NCBI RefSeq assembly: GCF_016429015.1
Contig: NZ_JAELTU010000002.1
Coordinates: forward strand, 49,530-113,529
Source: Rhizobium sp. ASV20
Lineage (GTDB): Bacteria > Pseudomonadota > Alphaproteobacteria > Rhizobiales > Rhizobiaceae
Length of the DNA: 64,000 nt
Direction: 5' to 3'
Under the pieces are notes generated by a model. That model saw only the letters and a program-made list of their open reading frames with translations, was not told the DNA's origin and searched no databases. Below, piece after piece: positions 1-8,948 of this stretch (within the stretch, counting starts at the first letter, position 1; each line of letters begins with the position of its first letter). Both the position numbers and the translations under genes were made by a program.

Positions 1-852
1 GCGGAAGCCCAGCAGGCAGGCGCGATAGTCGGCCTCCTCACCCTCCGGAATATGGGCCATCGGCCCTTCGGCGCAATGCCAGCCGTCGCCGTTCTTCTTC
101 CAGGTGGTCACCGCCATTGCGGTCTCGAACTGGCTCATCTGGAACGCAAGGCTCTTGTCCGCATTGAAGCCGAAGCTCGCGCCATCGAAAACCAGCTCAT
201 CCTGGCCGCCGACCTGCGCCGCGAAAATCAGCGGCAGACCGGATTCGATCACCTGCCGCAGTGCGACCTGATGACGGATATCGACCTTGCCGCGATAATA
301 AGGCGACCCGTTCGGCACCAGCAGGATTTCCGCCCCGCTTTCGGCCAGCGTCTCGCAGATGCCAAGATCGTTCCAGATCTCCTCGCAGATCGGAATGCCG
401 ATGCGGACACCGCGAAAATTGACCGGACCCGCTATGGTTCCCTCGTCGAATACCCGCTTTTCGTCGAACTCGCCGTAATTCGGCAGATCGACCTTGTCCC
501 GGATGAAGATGACCTTGCCGCCATCGAGAACGGCCACGGAATTGTAGCGGCCGTTATCGCCTTGCCGCGGAAAGCCGATGACGACGCCCGGCCCGCCATC
601 GGCGGTATCGGCAGCAAGGCTTTCGACAGCCTTCCAGCACGCGCGCAGGAAGGCCGGCTTCAGTACCAGATCCTCCGGCGGATAGCCTGATATGAACAGC
701 TCCGTCAGCAACACGATATCAGCGCCTTCGCGCGCCGCTTCGGCCCGCGCCTCGCGCGCTTTGGCGAGATTGCCGGAGACGTCCCCGACTGTCGGATTGA
801 GCTGCGCAACCGCGATGCGGATCGTGTGGGTGATGTGGCTTTGCTCTGTCAT
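1..852 (-). CDS. nadE: Glutamine-dependent NAD+ synthetase, N-terminal part
   Basis: The visible 284 codons are the nitrilase-like glutaminase domain of glutamine-dependent NAD+ synthetase. That domain frees ammonia from glutamine for amidation of deamido-NAD in the cytoplasm, the last step of NAD synthesis. The reading frame runs open from the ATG at 852 to the left edge of the window. The Glu-Lys-Cys triad of the family is visible: E51 in 'LLTELFISGYPPEDL', K120 in 'RDKVDLPNYGEFDE' and C156 in 'IPICEEIWND'. The C-terminal ATP-dependent synthetase domain lies outside the window. The gene is divergent from the phosphatase-fold gene at 1040, and a Pho-box-like repeat lies between them. Confidence 0.95.
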   Translation of the reverse strand, partial: MTEQSHITHTIRIAVAQLNPTVGDVSGNLAKAREARAEAAREGADIVLLTELFISGYPPEDLVLKPAFLRACWKAVESLAADTADGGPGVVIGFPRQGDNGRYNSVAVLDGGKVIFIRDKVDLPNYGEFDEKRVFDEGTIAGPVNFRGVRIGIPICEEIWNDLGICETLAESGAEILLVPNGSPYYRGKVDIRHQVALRQVIESGLPLIFAAQVGGQDELVFDGASFGFNADKSLAFQMSQFETAMAVTTWKKNGDGWHCAEGPMAHIPEGEEADYRACLLGFR

Positions 853-988
853 GCCATACATTTAGCGGCGCCATTTCCCTTCGGCAACCGCCTTTGGCTG
901 ACTACGACCATCTTAGATCGCGCCACGCGCATAGGCGGTATTTTCACTCGGAAAAATATCAGCATCGCCTTGCAGTTCATCCCGCGTT

Positions 989-1021
989 CATGACAGAAGC
1001 ATGACACTTTTATGAAGGTTT
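989..1021. promoter_or_regulatory. Pho-box-like repeat (candidate PhoB site)
   Basis: Two heptamers, ATGACAG at 990-996 and ATGACAC at 1001-1007, are spaced 4 nt apart. A weaker third copy (ATGAAGG) follows one 11-bp period later. Read on the minus strand the pair is GTGTCAT-N4-CTGTCAT, which differs from the PhoB consensus CTGTCAT-N4-CTGTCAT at one position. The site sits 33 nt ahead of the TTG start at 1040 and about 138 nt ahead of nadE. Its canonical orientation points to nadE, but it is closer to the other gene, so the target is uncertain. Confidence 0.5.
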
Positions 1022-1039
1022 AAGCATTCGGAGAAATCT

Positions 1040-2968
1040 TTGGTCGATCAGGTCATTGGTTCCGTCACGACGGGCAGGCTCACTCTTTTCCAAAAAATTG
1101 GTGCGGCGAGACAGCAATCGGCTGCCCTGCGCCAGCTTTTGAGCCTCCTGCTGACATTCCTGATCGCATCCTCGATTGTCGTCGGCGTCGAGTGGATTGC
1201 CCGCGGCCAGTTCTCGGCCGTGTTGCCTTATCTGCTTTCACCGTCCAGGCCAGGTTTCACCACGATCGGCCTCGTCATCCTTGTCATGCTGACGTTGGAT
1301 GCGCTGTTGGGCCGGGCACACCTCTCCACCTTGATCGTCGCCCCCCTGGCGCTCGTCCCCGCTTTCATTTCCAGCCAGAAGCAGAACTATCTTTCCGACC
1401 CTCTTTATCCCTCAGATTTCCTTTTTGGTCGGCAGATTGTCGAGTTGATGCCCGTGATGGTGCGCGACCGGCCCTGGACCGCAGTCGCGCTGACCATCGG
1501 AACCATTGCCGCAGTTGCAGCCCTTGTCATCCTTTGGCGGCAGGCATGGCATCGAGCCATCGCCCTGTCTCACAGGGCGCGCATGGCCCGGCTATCCATA
1601 TGCCTTCCGCTGGCTGGTCTCTTCATTTCGCAGATGGATCCGACGCAATATTCCTACATCCGCGAGAAATTGCGCATCATCCCGATCGTATGGGATCAGA
1701 CGGAAAACTATAGCTACAACGGCTTCATCATCGCCTTCTCGCTCAACCTGCCGATGGCCGACGTCAAGTCTCCGGCAGGTTATGGGCCGGATGCGATCGA
1801 CGCCATACCGGCCCGCAATTACGGCTATCTCTCAGGCCCGCGCCAAAAGCCTGATGTCATCATGCTGATGAGCGAATCCCTCTGGGATCCGACGCGGCTC
1901 ACCAATGTCGCCTTCACGCCCGATCCCATGCCCACGATCCGCGCCAGACAATCGGGGAATGTCTTTTCTCCGGAATTCGGAGGCATGACCGCCAATGTCG
2001 AGTTCGAGGCACTGACGGGCTTCTCCAACGCCTTTCTGCCCTATGGCAGCATCCCCTATCAGCAATACGTTCGCCGCCCGATGCCTTCGCTTGCCACCTT
2101 TTTCCGCGGCGAAGGCTATTCTGCGCGCGCGCTCCACCCCTTCAGCGGCTGGTTCTGGAACCGTAACGAGGTCTATAGAGCCTTCGGCTTCGAGGAGTTC
2201 CACACCGAGGAGACCATGCCTGCCATGGACAAGCGCGGCATGTTCGCCTCCGATGATTCATTGATGAAGGAGATTATGCGCGAGGGTGATGGGTCAGAGC
2301 GGCCCTTCTTCTTCTTCGCTGTAACCCTCCAGGGACACGGCCCTTACGAAGCCAACCGCTATGAACAGAATACCGTCGACATAGCCGGCAACCTGAACGC
2401 CGACGATCGCGAAACCCTCGCAACCTATGCGCAGGGCGTCCGCGAAGCCGACGACAGTCTGAGGATGCTGATGGATTGGGCCGAAAAGCGCGATCGCGAA
2501 ACCATCATCGTGCTCTGGGGCGATCATCTGCCGCCGCTCGGCCAAGTCTACCCGAACACCGGCTACATGCCTCAGCAGGTCGCAACCCGCAAGGCGCCGC
2601 TCGACATCATGAAGCAGGAGCATGAAACGCCCCTCGTGATCTGGTCGAGCAAGAAGGGGGTACGCAAGGATATCGGCACGATCAGCCCCTCGCAGATGCC
2701 CTATCAGTTGCTCAAGACTGCAGGATACGAACATCCCTTCTACACTGGCTTCCTCGGACGCGCGCAGAAGAAGTACAACATCGTTGACCGCTATCAGCTT
2801 GCGACCCGCGAGAACAAGACTTTCCCGGATTGGGCACGCAACGAGCAGAATATCGACCCGATTGTGCGCGACTATCGCTATCTCCAGCACGATATGATGT
2901 TCGGACGCCAGCTAGGGCTGGAACGCTTCTTTCCCTCGCACGCAAGGCTTGTCGATCAGAGCAGCTAG
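1040..2968 (+). CDS. LTA synthase/MdoB-like membrane sulfatase-fold transferase
   Basis: This 642-aa inner-membrane protein belongs to the alkaline phosphatase/sulfatase superfamily, in the LtaS/OpgB(MdoB) branch. Members transfer phosphoglycerol (or phosphoethanolamine) to glycans in the periplasm. Residues about 30-205 hold several membrane segments; the catalytic domain follows from about residue 270. Family motifs are visible: 'MSESLWDPTRL', the nucleophile-containing 'GMTANVEFEALTG' with T317, 'QGHGPYE' and the metal-binding 'WGDHLPPLG'. The start is a TTG with GGAG 6 nt upstream; no ATG is available before the catalytic core. In rhizobia a plausible acceptor is periplasmic cyclic glucan, but this is inferred. 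A Pho-box-like repeat lies just upstream. Confidence 0.85.
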   Translation: MVDQVIGSVTTGRLTLFQKIGAARQQSAALRQLLSLLLTFLIASSIVVGVEWIARGQFSAVLPYLLSPSRPGFTTIGLVILVMLTLDALLGRAHLSTLIVAPLALVPAFISSQKQNYLSDPLYPSDFLFGRQIVELMPVMVRDRPWTAVALTIGTIAAVAALVILWRQAWHRAIALSHRARMARLSICLPLAGLFISQMDPTQYSYIREKLRIIPIVWDQTENYSYNGFIIAFSLNLPMADVKSPAGYGPDAIDAIPARNYGYLSGPRQKPDVIMLMSESLWDPTRLTNVAFTPDPMPTIRARQSGNVFSPEFGGMTANVEFEALTGFSNAFLPYGSIPYQQYVRRPMPSLATFFRGEGYSARALHPFSGWFWNRNEVYRAFGFEEFHTEETMPAMDKRGMFASDDSLMKEIMREGDGSERPFFFFAVTLQGHGPYEANRYEQNTVDIAGNLNADDRETLATYAQGVREADDSLRMLMDWAEKRDRETIIVLWGDHLPPLGQVYPNTGYMPQQVATRKAPLDIMKQEHETPLVIWSSKKGVRKDIGTISPSQMPYQLLKTAGYEHPFYTGFLGRAQKKYNIVDRYQLATRENKTFPDWARNEQNIDPIVRDYRYLQHDMMFGRQLGLERFFPSHARLVDQSS

Positions 2969-2970
2969 AT

Positions 2971-3066
2971 CACTCGTGCAGAATTGTACGGGACTTTGCG
3001 ACAATGAGATGCACAAGATCAAAGGCCTGAGGCGCTGGCAGTAAATCTGGAAGATCTCGACGCACC
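2971..3066 (+). repeat. Dispersed intergenic repeat, copy A (diverged)
   Basis: This spacer right after the stop codon aligns along its length with the spacers at 32812-32905 and 53801-53902. Shared blocks include TTGCGACAATGA, CAAGATCAAAGGCCTGA and GATCTCGACGC. It is the most diverged of the three copies. It resembles the short intergenic mosaic elements known from rhizobia; that name is from memory and not checked. Confidence 0.6.
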
Positions 3067-3486
3067 TTATGACGCCGTGACGGCCTGCACGGGCCGTCCT
3101 TGCGGGTATTGCGGTAAGCCGTCGGTAATCTCGTAATAATCGCCCTTGTCGGCGCAAAAGATATGGTAGCCGATCTCAAGGCCGGTCGGTTGGTCGAAAA
3201 GCCCCGCCATAATCGAAATCTCCTCGGCACCATCCGCCTGCCAAAACAAGGCTGAACCGCAGGTCCTGCAGAAGCCGCGGCGGGCGAATGCGCTGGAACG
3301 ATACCAGGTAACGGCCTCCTCCCCTTCGACGGCGAGCGTGTCAGCCGCGACATTGGTAGCGGCGTAGTAGAGCCCCGTCTGCTTGCGGCATTGCGAGCAA
3401 TGGCAGGCAACGACCTCACGCAGCCTGCCTCCTGTCTTGAAACGCACGCTGCCGCAAAGGCAGGCACCGGAATGTTCGTCGCTCAT
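3067..3486 (-). CDS. GFA-family (CENP-V/Mss4-like) zinc protein
   Basis: The 139-aa product is a glutathione-dependent formaldehyde-activating enzyme (GFA) family protein with a Mss4-like zinc fold. Cysteines typical of the family are present: C9 and C11 near the start, C28/C30/C33 in 'CHCSQC' and C73/C76 in 'GFCRTCGSALF'. The family is named for one formaldehyde-glutathione enzyme, but most members have no proven reaction, so the substrate is unknown. The gene stands alone between the repeat at 2971-3066 and the terminator after the DAHP synthase gene. Confidence 0.88.
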   Translation of the reverse strand: MSDEHSGACLCGSVRFKTGGRLREVVACHCSQCRKQTGLYYAATNVAADTLAVEGEEAVTWYRSSAFARRGFCRTCGSALFWQADGAEEISIMAGLFDQPTGLEIGYHIFCADKGDYYEITDGLPQYPQGRPVQAVTAS

Positions 3487-3592
3487 GATCGCTCCCTCTT
3501 TCGAACGAACTTTTCCGAGAATGACACCCCGGTCAATTTCAAAGAAATGAAGCGGTGTTCAGCCGGATTGATCCATTTCGCACAAAGCAAAC

Positions 3593-3612
3593 GGGCCGGC
3601 TTTCGCCGGCCC
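3593..3612 (-). terminator. Rho-independent-like terminator after DAHP synthase
   Basis: A perfect 8-bp stem GGGCCGGC/GCCGGCCC with a TTTC loop lies 27 nt past the DAHP synthase stop. On the minus strand it is followed by a mixed T-rich tail, GTTTGCTTTG. Confidence 0.65.
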
Positions 3613-3638
3613 GCCAATAGCTTCGTGTGCGTATTCAA

Positions 3639-5012
3639 TCAGCCGTGCGCGCGAAGGCGCTTTTCGTCACGGCCACCCTTCATCCGCTCGGCGAGCAGGA
3701 AGGCAAGCTCGAGCGCCTGGTCGGCGTTCAGACGCGGGTCGCAATGGGTATGGTAGCGATCCTGCAGGTCCTCGGCGCCGACGGCGCGGGCGCCGCCGGT
3801 GCACTCGGTTACGTCCTTGCCGGTCATCTCGATATGGATGCCGCCCGGATGCGTACCCTCGGCACGATGTATCTGGAAGAAGCTCTCGACTTCCGACAGG
3901 ATGCGCTCGAACGGGCGGGTCTTGTAGTTGTTGAGCGTGATCGTGTTGCCATGCATCGGATCGCAGGACCATACGACCTTGCGGCCTTCCTTCTCAACAG
4001 CGCGGATGAGGCGCGGCAGATTGTCGGCAACCTTGTCGTGGCCGAAACGGCAGATCAACGTCAGACGGCCCGCTTCGTTTTCCGGGTTCAGAATATCGAT
4101 CAGATTGAGAAGATCGTCCGCCTGCAGCGAAGGACCGCACTTCAGGCCGATCGGGTTCTTGATGCCGCGGAAATATTCGACATGGGCATGGTCTGCCTGG
4201 CGCGTACGGTCGCCGATCCAGAGCATGTGACCCGAGGTCGCGTACCAGTCGCCCGAGGTGGAGTCGACGCGGGTGAAGGCCTCCTCATAGCCGAGAAGCA
4301 AAGCTTCATGGCTGGTGAAGAAATCCGTCTCGCGCAGGCTCGCATTGCTCTCGGCGGTGATGCCGATCGCTCGCATGAAATCCATCGTCTCGCCGATACG
4401 ATCGGCCAGCTTGCGGTAGCGCTCGCCCTGCGGGCTGTCCTTGACGAAGCCAAGCATCCACTTCTGCACGTTTTCGAGGTTGGCATAGCCACCCATCGCA
4501 AAGGCGCGCAGCAGGTTCAACGTCGCAGCAGACTGGCGATAAGCCATCATCTGACGCTCCGGATTGGGAATGCGCGACTCTTCGTTGAAGTCGATACCGT
4601 TGATGATGTCGCCGCGGTAGCTCGGAAGCGAGATACCATTCTGCGTCTCGATGTTCGAGGAGCGCGGCTTGGCGAACTGACCAGCAATACGGCCAACCTT
4701 GACGACCGGCAATTGCGCGCCAAAGGTCAGGACGACGGCCATCTGCAGGAAGGCGCGGAAGAAGTCGCGGATCGTATCGGCACCATGTTCGGCAAAGCTC
4801 TCGGCACAATCGCCGCCCTGCAGCAGGAAGCCGTTACCCTCGGCGACATTGGCAAGATGAGCCTTCAGGCGGCGGGCTTCGCCGGCAAAAACCAGCGGCG
4901 GATAGCTTGCGAGCTGGGCTTCGGTATCTGCAAGCGCTGCCTTGTCCGGAAAATCCGGCACCTGCTGGATCGGTTTTTGCCGCCAACTGTTGGGTGTCCA
5001 ATTCTGTGCCAT
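3639..5012 (-). CDS. aroG: Class II 3-deoxy-7-phosphoheptulonate synthase
   Basis: This is plant-type (class II) DAHP synthase. It condenses phosphoenolpyruvate and erythrose 4-phosphate in the first step of the shikimate pathway. The 457-aa length fits the family. Visible motifs include '[11 protein letters not shown]' near residue 65, '[14 protein letters not shown]' and '[12 protein letters not shown]' toward the C terminus, which carry metal and substrate ligands. A GTG at 5021 would add three residues, but AGGTG lies 6 nt before the ATG at 5012, so I use that ATG. Gene symbols vary (aroF/aroG/aroH) and the choice here is by convention. A leader hairpin lies just upstream. Confidence 0.95.
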   Translation of the reverse strand: MAQNWTPNSWRQKPIQQVPDFPDKAALADTEAQLASYPPLVFAGEARRLKAHLANVAEGNGFLLQGGDCAESFAEHGADTIRDFFRAFLQMAVVLTFGAQLPVVKVGRIAGQFAKPRSSNIETQNGISLPSYRGDIINGIDFNEESRIPNPERQMMAYRQSAATLNLLRAFAMGGYANLENVQKWMLGFVKDSPQGERYRKLADRIGETMDFMRAIGITAESNASLRETDFFTSHEALLLGYEEAFTRVDSTSGDWYATSGHMLWIGDRTRQADHAHVEYFRGIKNPIGLKCGPSLQADDLLNLIDILNPENEAGRLTLICRFGHDKVADNLPRLIRAVEKEGRKVVWSCDPMHGNTITLNNYKTRPFERILSEVESFFQIHRAEGTHPGGIHIEMTGKDVTECTGGARAVGAEDLQDRYHTHCDPRLNADQALELAFLLAERMKGGRDEKRLRAHG

Positions 5013-5030
5013 ATCACTCACCTGCTTGTG

Positions 5031-5102
5031 CGCCCGGTCCTGGCCGGGCGTCCCGTCGTCGTAAATAACGCGCGCTTATAAACCTTTGCCGTCCGCTTGC
5101 AA
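5031..5102 (-). promoter_or_regulatory. Putative promoter and leader hairpin of DAHP synthase
   Basis: On the minus strand, TTGCAA (5102-5097) and TATAAG (5080-5075) are 16 nt apart and read as a sigma-70-type promoter. A transcript from it would carry a 7-bp stem CGCCCGG/CCGGGCG (5050-5031), which ends about 20 nt before the start codon and close to its ribosome binding site. Whether it folds to control translation is not known. Confidence 0.4.
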
Positions 5103-5165
5103 AGGCAGGCGAACTACTGTGCTGACCTTTTGTGCCGAGAGCCAAAACTGCGCAAGTTGGACGCG

Positions 5166-6551
5166 TTACACGCGCTCGCCGTTGCGGATGCGGTAGCTTG
5201 GCGAATACATCGTCACCAATTCTTCCGCTGCCGTCGGATGCACCGCCATGGTTCTGTCGAAATCGTCCTTCGTGCAGCCAGCCTTCAGGGTAATGCCGAG
5301 TAGCTGCGCCATCTCGCCTGCATCGTGGCCGAGAATATGGGCGCCGATGACCTTGCGATCGGCCGCGTTGACGATCAGCTTCATGATCATCTTTTCGCTG
5401 CGGCCCGAAAGCGTCGCCTTCATCGGGCGGAATTGGGCGCGATAGACTTCGATTTCCGGATAGCGCTTGGCAGCATCCTCTTCGGTCAGCCCCACAGTGC
5501 CAATTTCCGGTTGCGAGAAGACCGCCGTAGGAATGAGGTCGTGGTCCGGCCGCGTCGGATTGTTCTTATAGACGGTCTCGATGAAGCACATGGCCTCGTG
5601 GATCGCGACCGGCGTCAGCTGTACCCGGTCGGTGACGTCGCCGAGAGCGTAGATATTCGGCACGGAGGTGCGGGAATATGCGTCGACGATGACAGCGCCA
5701 TGCTCGTTCATTGCCACGCCCGCAGCGTCCAGTCCAAGGCTTTCGGTATTCGGTGTGCGGCCAAGAGCGAGCATGACCGTATCGACATGCAGGACCTTGT
5801 CATTCTTCGTTCGCACAGTGAGGCCGCCATCCACCTTCTCGACGCTCGAGATGATGTCCTGGCAGAGAATGCGAATGCCCTTCTCTTCCATCGCCTCATG
5901 CAGTCCCTTGCGCAGATCCTGATCGAAGCGCGACAGGATCTCGGCGCCGCGATAGATCAGCGTCGTCTCTACCCCGAGGCCATGGAAGATATTGGCAAAC
6001 TCGACCGCAATATAGCCGCCGCCGGCAATCAAAATCGATTTGGGCAATTCCTCGAGATGGAAGGCTTCGTTCGAGGAAATGCAAAGCTCATATCCCGGCA
6101 GCGCCGTGTGCAGGTTCGGCCTGCCACCCGTCGCGATGACGATGGTTTCTGCTGTAACGGTCTGGCCGGTTTTCAGCAGCTTGATGGTGTGGGCATCCAC
6201 CAGCTCCGCGCGCGTGTCGAAGATCTCGGCCTTGGCGTTGTCCAGCCCCTTACGGTAGAGGCCTTCCAGCCGGGCGATTTCCTTGTCCTTCGCCGCGATC
6301 AGCTTCTTCCAGTCGAATGTGCTTTCGCCCACCGTCCAGCCGTAACCGGCGGCATCCTCGAAATGCTCGCTGTACTGCGAGGCATAGACGAAGAGCTTCT
6401 TCGGCACGCAACCGCGAATGACGCAGGTGCCGCCATAACGATATTCCTCGGCAATACCAACCTTCTTGCCGAGCGAGGCGGCAACCCGCGCGCTGCGCAC
6501 GCCGCCGGAACCGCCGCCAATAACGAAAAGGTCGAAATCAAACGAAGGCAT
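5166..6551 (-). CDS. gor: Glutathione-disulfide reductase
   Basis: The 461-aa flavoprotein reduces oxidised glutathione with NADPH in the cytoplasm. The FAD-binding 'GGGSGG' motif is at residues 12-17. The redox-active pair is C43/C48 in 'GGTCVIRGCVPKK'. A second dinucleotide motif, 'AGGGYIAVEFANIF', follows, and the C-terminal 'HPTAAEEL' supplies the catalytic His-Glu pair. These separate it from dihydrolipoamide and mercuric reductases. The start ATG at 6551 gives the normal N terminus. It lies upstream of the DAHP synthase gene on the same strand, but a 153-nt gap with its own promoter suggests separate transcription. Confidence 0.96.
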   Translation of the reverse strand: MPSFDFDLFVIGGGSGGVRSARVAASLGKKVGIAEEYRYGGTCVIRGCVPKKLFVYASQYSEHFEDAAGYGWTVGESTFDWKKLIAAKDKEIARLEGLYRKGLDNAKAEIFDTRAELVDAHTIKLLKTGQTVTAETIVIATGGRPNLHTALPGYELCISSNEAFHLEELPKSILIAGGGYIAVEFANIFHGLGVETTLIYRGAEILSRFDQDLRKGLHEAMEEKGIRILCQDIISSVEKVDGGLTVRTKNDKVLHVDTVMLALGRTPNTESLGLDAAGVAMNEHGAVIVDAYSRTSVPNIYALGDVTDRVQLTPVAIHEAMCFIETVYKNNPTRPDHDLIPTAVFSQPEIGTVGLTEEDAAKRYPEIEVYRAQFRPMKATLSGRSEKMIMKLIVNAADRKVIGAHILGHDAGEMAQLLGITLKAGCTKDDFDRTMAVHPTAAEELVTMYSPSYRIRNGERV

Positions 6552-6634
6552 GGACGGCTCCTAAAGACATGAAAACGGGCGCAAAGCACCGATGGGGGAT
6601 CGGCCTTCATATAGGAAGCCGAAGCGCAAAAAGA

Positions 6635-6660
6635 AAAGCCCGGAATGCTGTCCGGGCTTT
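6635..6660 (-). terminator. Terminator after the DUF2059 gene
   Basis: A 10-bp perfect stem AAAGCCCGGA/TCCGGGCTTT with a 6-nt loop is followed on the minus strand by TCTTTTT. It lies about 75 nt past the DUF2059 stop and before gor. Confidence 0.8.
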
Positions 6661-6735
6661 GAATTTCTCGCTGAAGCCGATTATCCCGAAACGCGAAATT
6701 CCGTCTCGTGAATGACCGCCGCGCTGGATTGCGAC

Positions 6736-7290
6736 TTACTGCTTCGGTGCAGGCTGTGCAGCCGCACCTGCGTCCGGTGCCAGAACGGGCTGCTTGACGA
6801 CCTTCTGCAGGGCATCGTTGCTCTGCTTGGCGAGATCGCGCGAAATGCCCTGGCTCCAGATATCGGCAGCCTTGTAGAGTTCGCGGGTTGCCAACGGGCC
6901 GTCCTTCAGAAGCTTCTTGCCAGCTGCCGAACCATAGAAATCTGCGATTGCCTTCAGCTCGTCTGCCGAAAACGCCTTGGCATACGTTACGGCAGCTTCG
7001 CGCTCGAGATCCGCACGACGCGGTGCAAGCGCCAGCGCCGTGGCATCGACCGTCGAGTTGATCGCATCGCCGAAATTCGGGTTGGCCTGGATCATCGTGC
7101 TCTTCAGCTGTTCGGCCAGGTTCGGGAGGATATTGTCGAACTGGTTGGTGATGCCAAGCGCATTGATCGCAGCCCGCGCAGCCTTGATCTGGTCCTCGGA
7201 AACTTCCTGCGCGCTCGCAGAGCCGAAAGCGATGCCCGAGAGAAGAATGGTTGCAGCGGCAAAACGGCCAAGACCCGCTAGTTTGATCAT
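6736..7290 (-). CDS. DUF2059 exported protein
   Basis: The ATG at 7290 gives 184 aa with a clean signal peptide ('AAATILLSGIAFGSASAQE') predicted to be cut after ASA. The open frame could extend upstream, but that would bury the signal and run into rpiA. AGGAG lies 10 nt before this ATG. The mature part contains a DUF2059 domain ('FSADELKAIADFYGSAAGKK') and ends in an Ala/Pro-rich tail. The function of the family is unknown; the protein is probably periplasmic. It starts 13 nt after the rpiA stop, so the two genes likely form an operon ended by the terminator at 6635-6660. Confidence 0.85.
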   Translation of the reverse strand: MIKLAGLGRFAAATILLSGIAFGSASAQEVSEDQIKAARAAINALGITNQFDNILPNLAEQLKSTMIQANPNFGDAINSTVDATALALAPRRADLEREAAVTYAKAFSADELKAIADFYGSAAGKKLLKDGPLATRELYKAADIWSQGISRDLAKQSNDALQKVVKQPVLAPDAGAAAQPAPKQ

Positions 7291-7303
7291 GAGATGAGTG
7301 CTC

Positions 7304-8005
7304 CTATGTATTGTTCGCCCGCAACGTGCGCGCACCGGCAGGGCCGGCAATGATCGCTAATGTCGCCATATTGATGAAGAGCCCGTGTTCGACAACACCG
7401 GGAATCGAGTTGAGCCCAATCGACAGCGCCTCTGCATCAGGAATGCGGCCGAAAGATGCATCAATAATAAAATGCCCGCCGTCCGTGACGAAGGTCTTGT
7501 CGCCCGACTGGCGCAGATTGAGCGCTCCGGACAGCCCGAGCTGCGAGGCGACCTTCTCGATCAGAATACGGGTGGAAACCAGGCCGAAGGGATTGACTTC
7601 GATGGGCAGCGGAAACGCGCCGAGTGTCTCGACGACCTTGCTTTCGTCGGCGATGACGATCATGCGCGCCGAGGATGCGGCAACGATCTTTTCGCGCAAC
7701 AGCGCGCCACCACCACCTTTTATCAGCGTCAGAGCGCCATCGAACTCGTCGGCGCCGTCAATAGTGAGATCGAGTTCCGGAAGCTCGTCCAGCGACTTCA
7801 ACGGAACGCCAAGCTCGTTGCAGAGCTTTGCCGTACGCTCCGACGTCGGAACGCCTTCGATAGAAAGGCCGGATGCGACCTTCTCAGCAAGCAGCCGAAC
7901 AAACTCCTCCGCCGTGCTGCCGGTGCCGATCCCCAGCCGCATGCCGCTCTCGACATGGGTGAGCGCGGCTCTTGCAGCCTCAATCTTCATCTGGCGGGCG
8001 TCCAT
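7304..8005 (-). CDS. rpiA: Ribose-5-phosphate isomerase A
   Basis: The 233-aa enzyme interconverts ribose 5-phosphate and ribulose 5-phosphate in the pentose phosphate pathway. Family signatures are clear: '[15 protein letters not shown]' near residue 25, 'DGADEFD' and '[14 protein letters not shown]'. The length is standard. It is the first gene of a probable operon with the DUF2059 gene and is divergent from gph, leaving a 197-nt shared promoter region. Confidence 0.96.
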   Translation of the reverse strand: MDARQMKIEAARAALTHVESGMRLGIGTGSTAEEFVRLLAEKVASGLSIEGVPTSERTAKLCNELGVPLKSLDELPELDLTIDGADEFDGALTLIKGGGGALLREKIVAASSARMIVIADESKVVETLGAFPLPIEVNPFGLVSTRILIEKVASQLGLSGALNLRQSGDKTFVTDGGHFIIDASFGRIPDAEALSIGLNSIPGVVEHGLFINMATLAIIAGPAGARTLRANNT

Positions 8006-8202
8006 GCGCCACCTGCTCCCATTGTTACGTTGGTCTGCTGTTTACACGGCTCTCCGGTCAAACGAAAGCCAAAATAACGGCACAGCATAGAAATCCCCGC
8101 CCCTCTTCGCCAAGGCTTTCCGGGCCTTCGGTTGCAATTGCTCGCGCGATCTTTTAACTCCGGAAGACGCACTATTTCTTCCGACGCAAAGGCCGATTCC
8201 CC

Positions 8203-8877
8203 GTGACATCCTCCCTCATCGTATTCGATCTCGATGGCACGCTGCTGGACACGCACGCAGATCTCATCGTCAGCCTCAACCACACGATCGCCGCACTCAA
8301 GCTTCCGCCGGTCAGTTATGACGACGTGACCCATCTGGTGGGCAGCGGCGCCCAGGTGATGATCGAGCGGGCCTGCAAGCTGCACGGTTATGTGCTGACA
8401 TCGGAGGAGCTGCCGGCTCTGCTGCAGCGTTTCATCACGCATTATTCCGAGGCAATGCCGGGTGCCACGCAACCCTATCCGGGGCTGATATCGGCACTCA
8501 CCATGCTGAAGAGCAAGGGTTACAAACTGGCCGTCTGCACCAACAAGATGGAATCGCTCGCGCGCACTTTGCTGGACCGGCTCGATCTTACTCACTATTT
8601 CGAGGCGATTACCGGCGGCGATACCTTTGCCGTACGCAAACCGAATGCCGAACACCTGATCGGCACAGTCGAGCGCGCAGGCGGCGATATCGGCCGTACC
8701 GTCATGATAGGTGACAGCGTGAACGACATCCTCGTCGCCCGCAACGCAGGCGTCCCTTCGATTGCCGTCCCCTTCGGCTATTCCGACGTCGGCATCGAAA
8801 CACTCGGCCCCACCCGCATCATCTACCACTATGACGAATTGACGCCGGAACTGGTCGACGGATTGCTCGCTGCCTAA
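8203..8877 (+). CDS. gph: HAD-family phosphoglycolate phosphatase
   Basis: The 224-aa HAD hydrolase carries motif I 'FDLDGTLLDT' at residues 8-17, motif II 'VCTNK' and motif IV 'MIGDSVNDILVARNAG'. A Gph-like helical cap lies between motifs I and II. Gph salvages 2-phosphoglycolate, formed by DNA repair or oxygenation reactions. The only good start is a GTG at 8203. Substrate is assigned by similarity, since related HAD enzymes share the same layout. A bidirectional terminator follows directly. Confidence 0.85.
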   Translation: MTSSLIVFDLDGTLLDTHADLIVSLNHTIAALKLPPVSYDDVTHLVGSGAQVMIERACKLHGYVLTSEELPALLQRFITHYSEAMPGATQPYPGLISALTMLKSKGYKLAVCTNKMESLARTLLDRLDLTHYFEAITGGDTFAVRKPNAEHLIGTVERAGGDIGRTVMIGDSVNDILVARNAGVPSIAVPFGYSDVGIETLGPTRIIYHYDELTPELVDGLLAA

Positions 8878-8897
8878 GCGATCTGCAGGTCTTCAAT

Positions 8898-8927
8898 AAA
8901 AAAGGCGGCCGATGCGGCCGCCTTTTT
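8898..8927. terminator. Bidirectional terminator between gph and the L,D-transpeptidase gene
   Basis: A stem AAAAGGCGGCC/GGCCGCCTTTTT with a GATGC loop has A-runs on one side and T-runs on the other. It can end transcription from both converging genes. Confidence 0.85.
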
Positions 8928-8948
8928 CTGTTCTCAATGGTGTCAAAC

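Noticed and set aside
3627..5081. 484-codon + strand open frame
   Set aside because: Exact antisense shadow of the class II DAHP synthase gene, which has all its family motifs.
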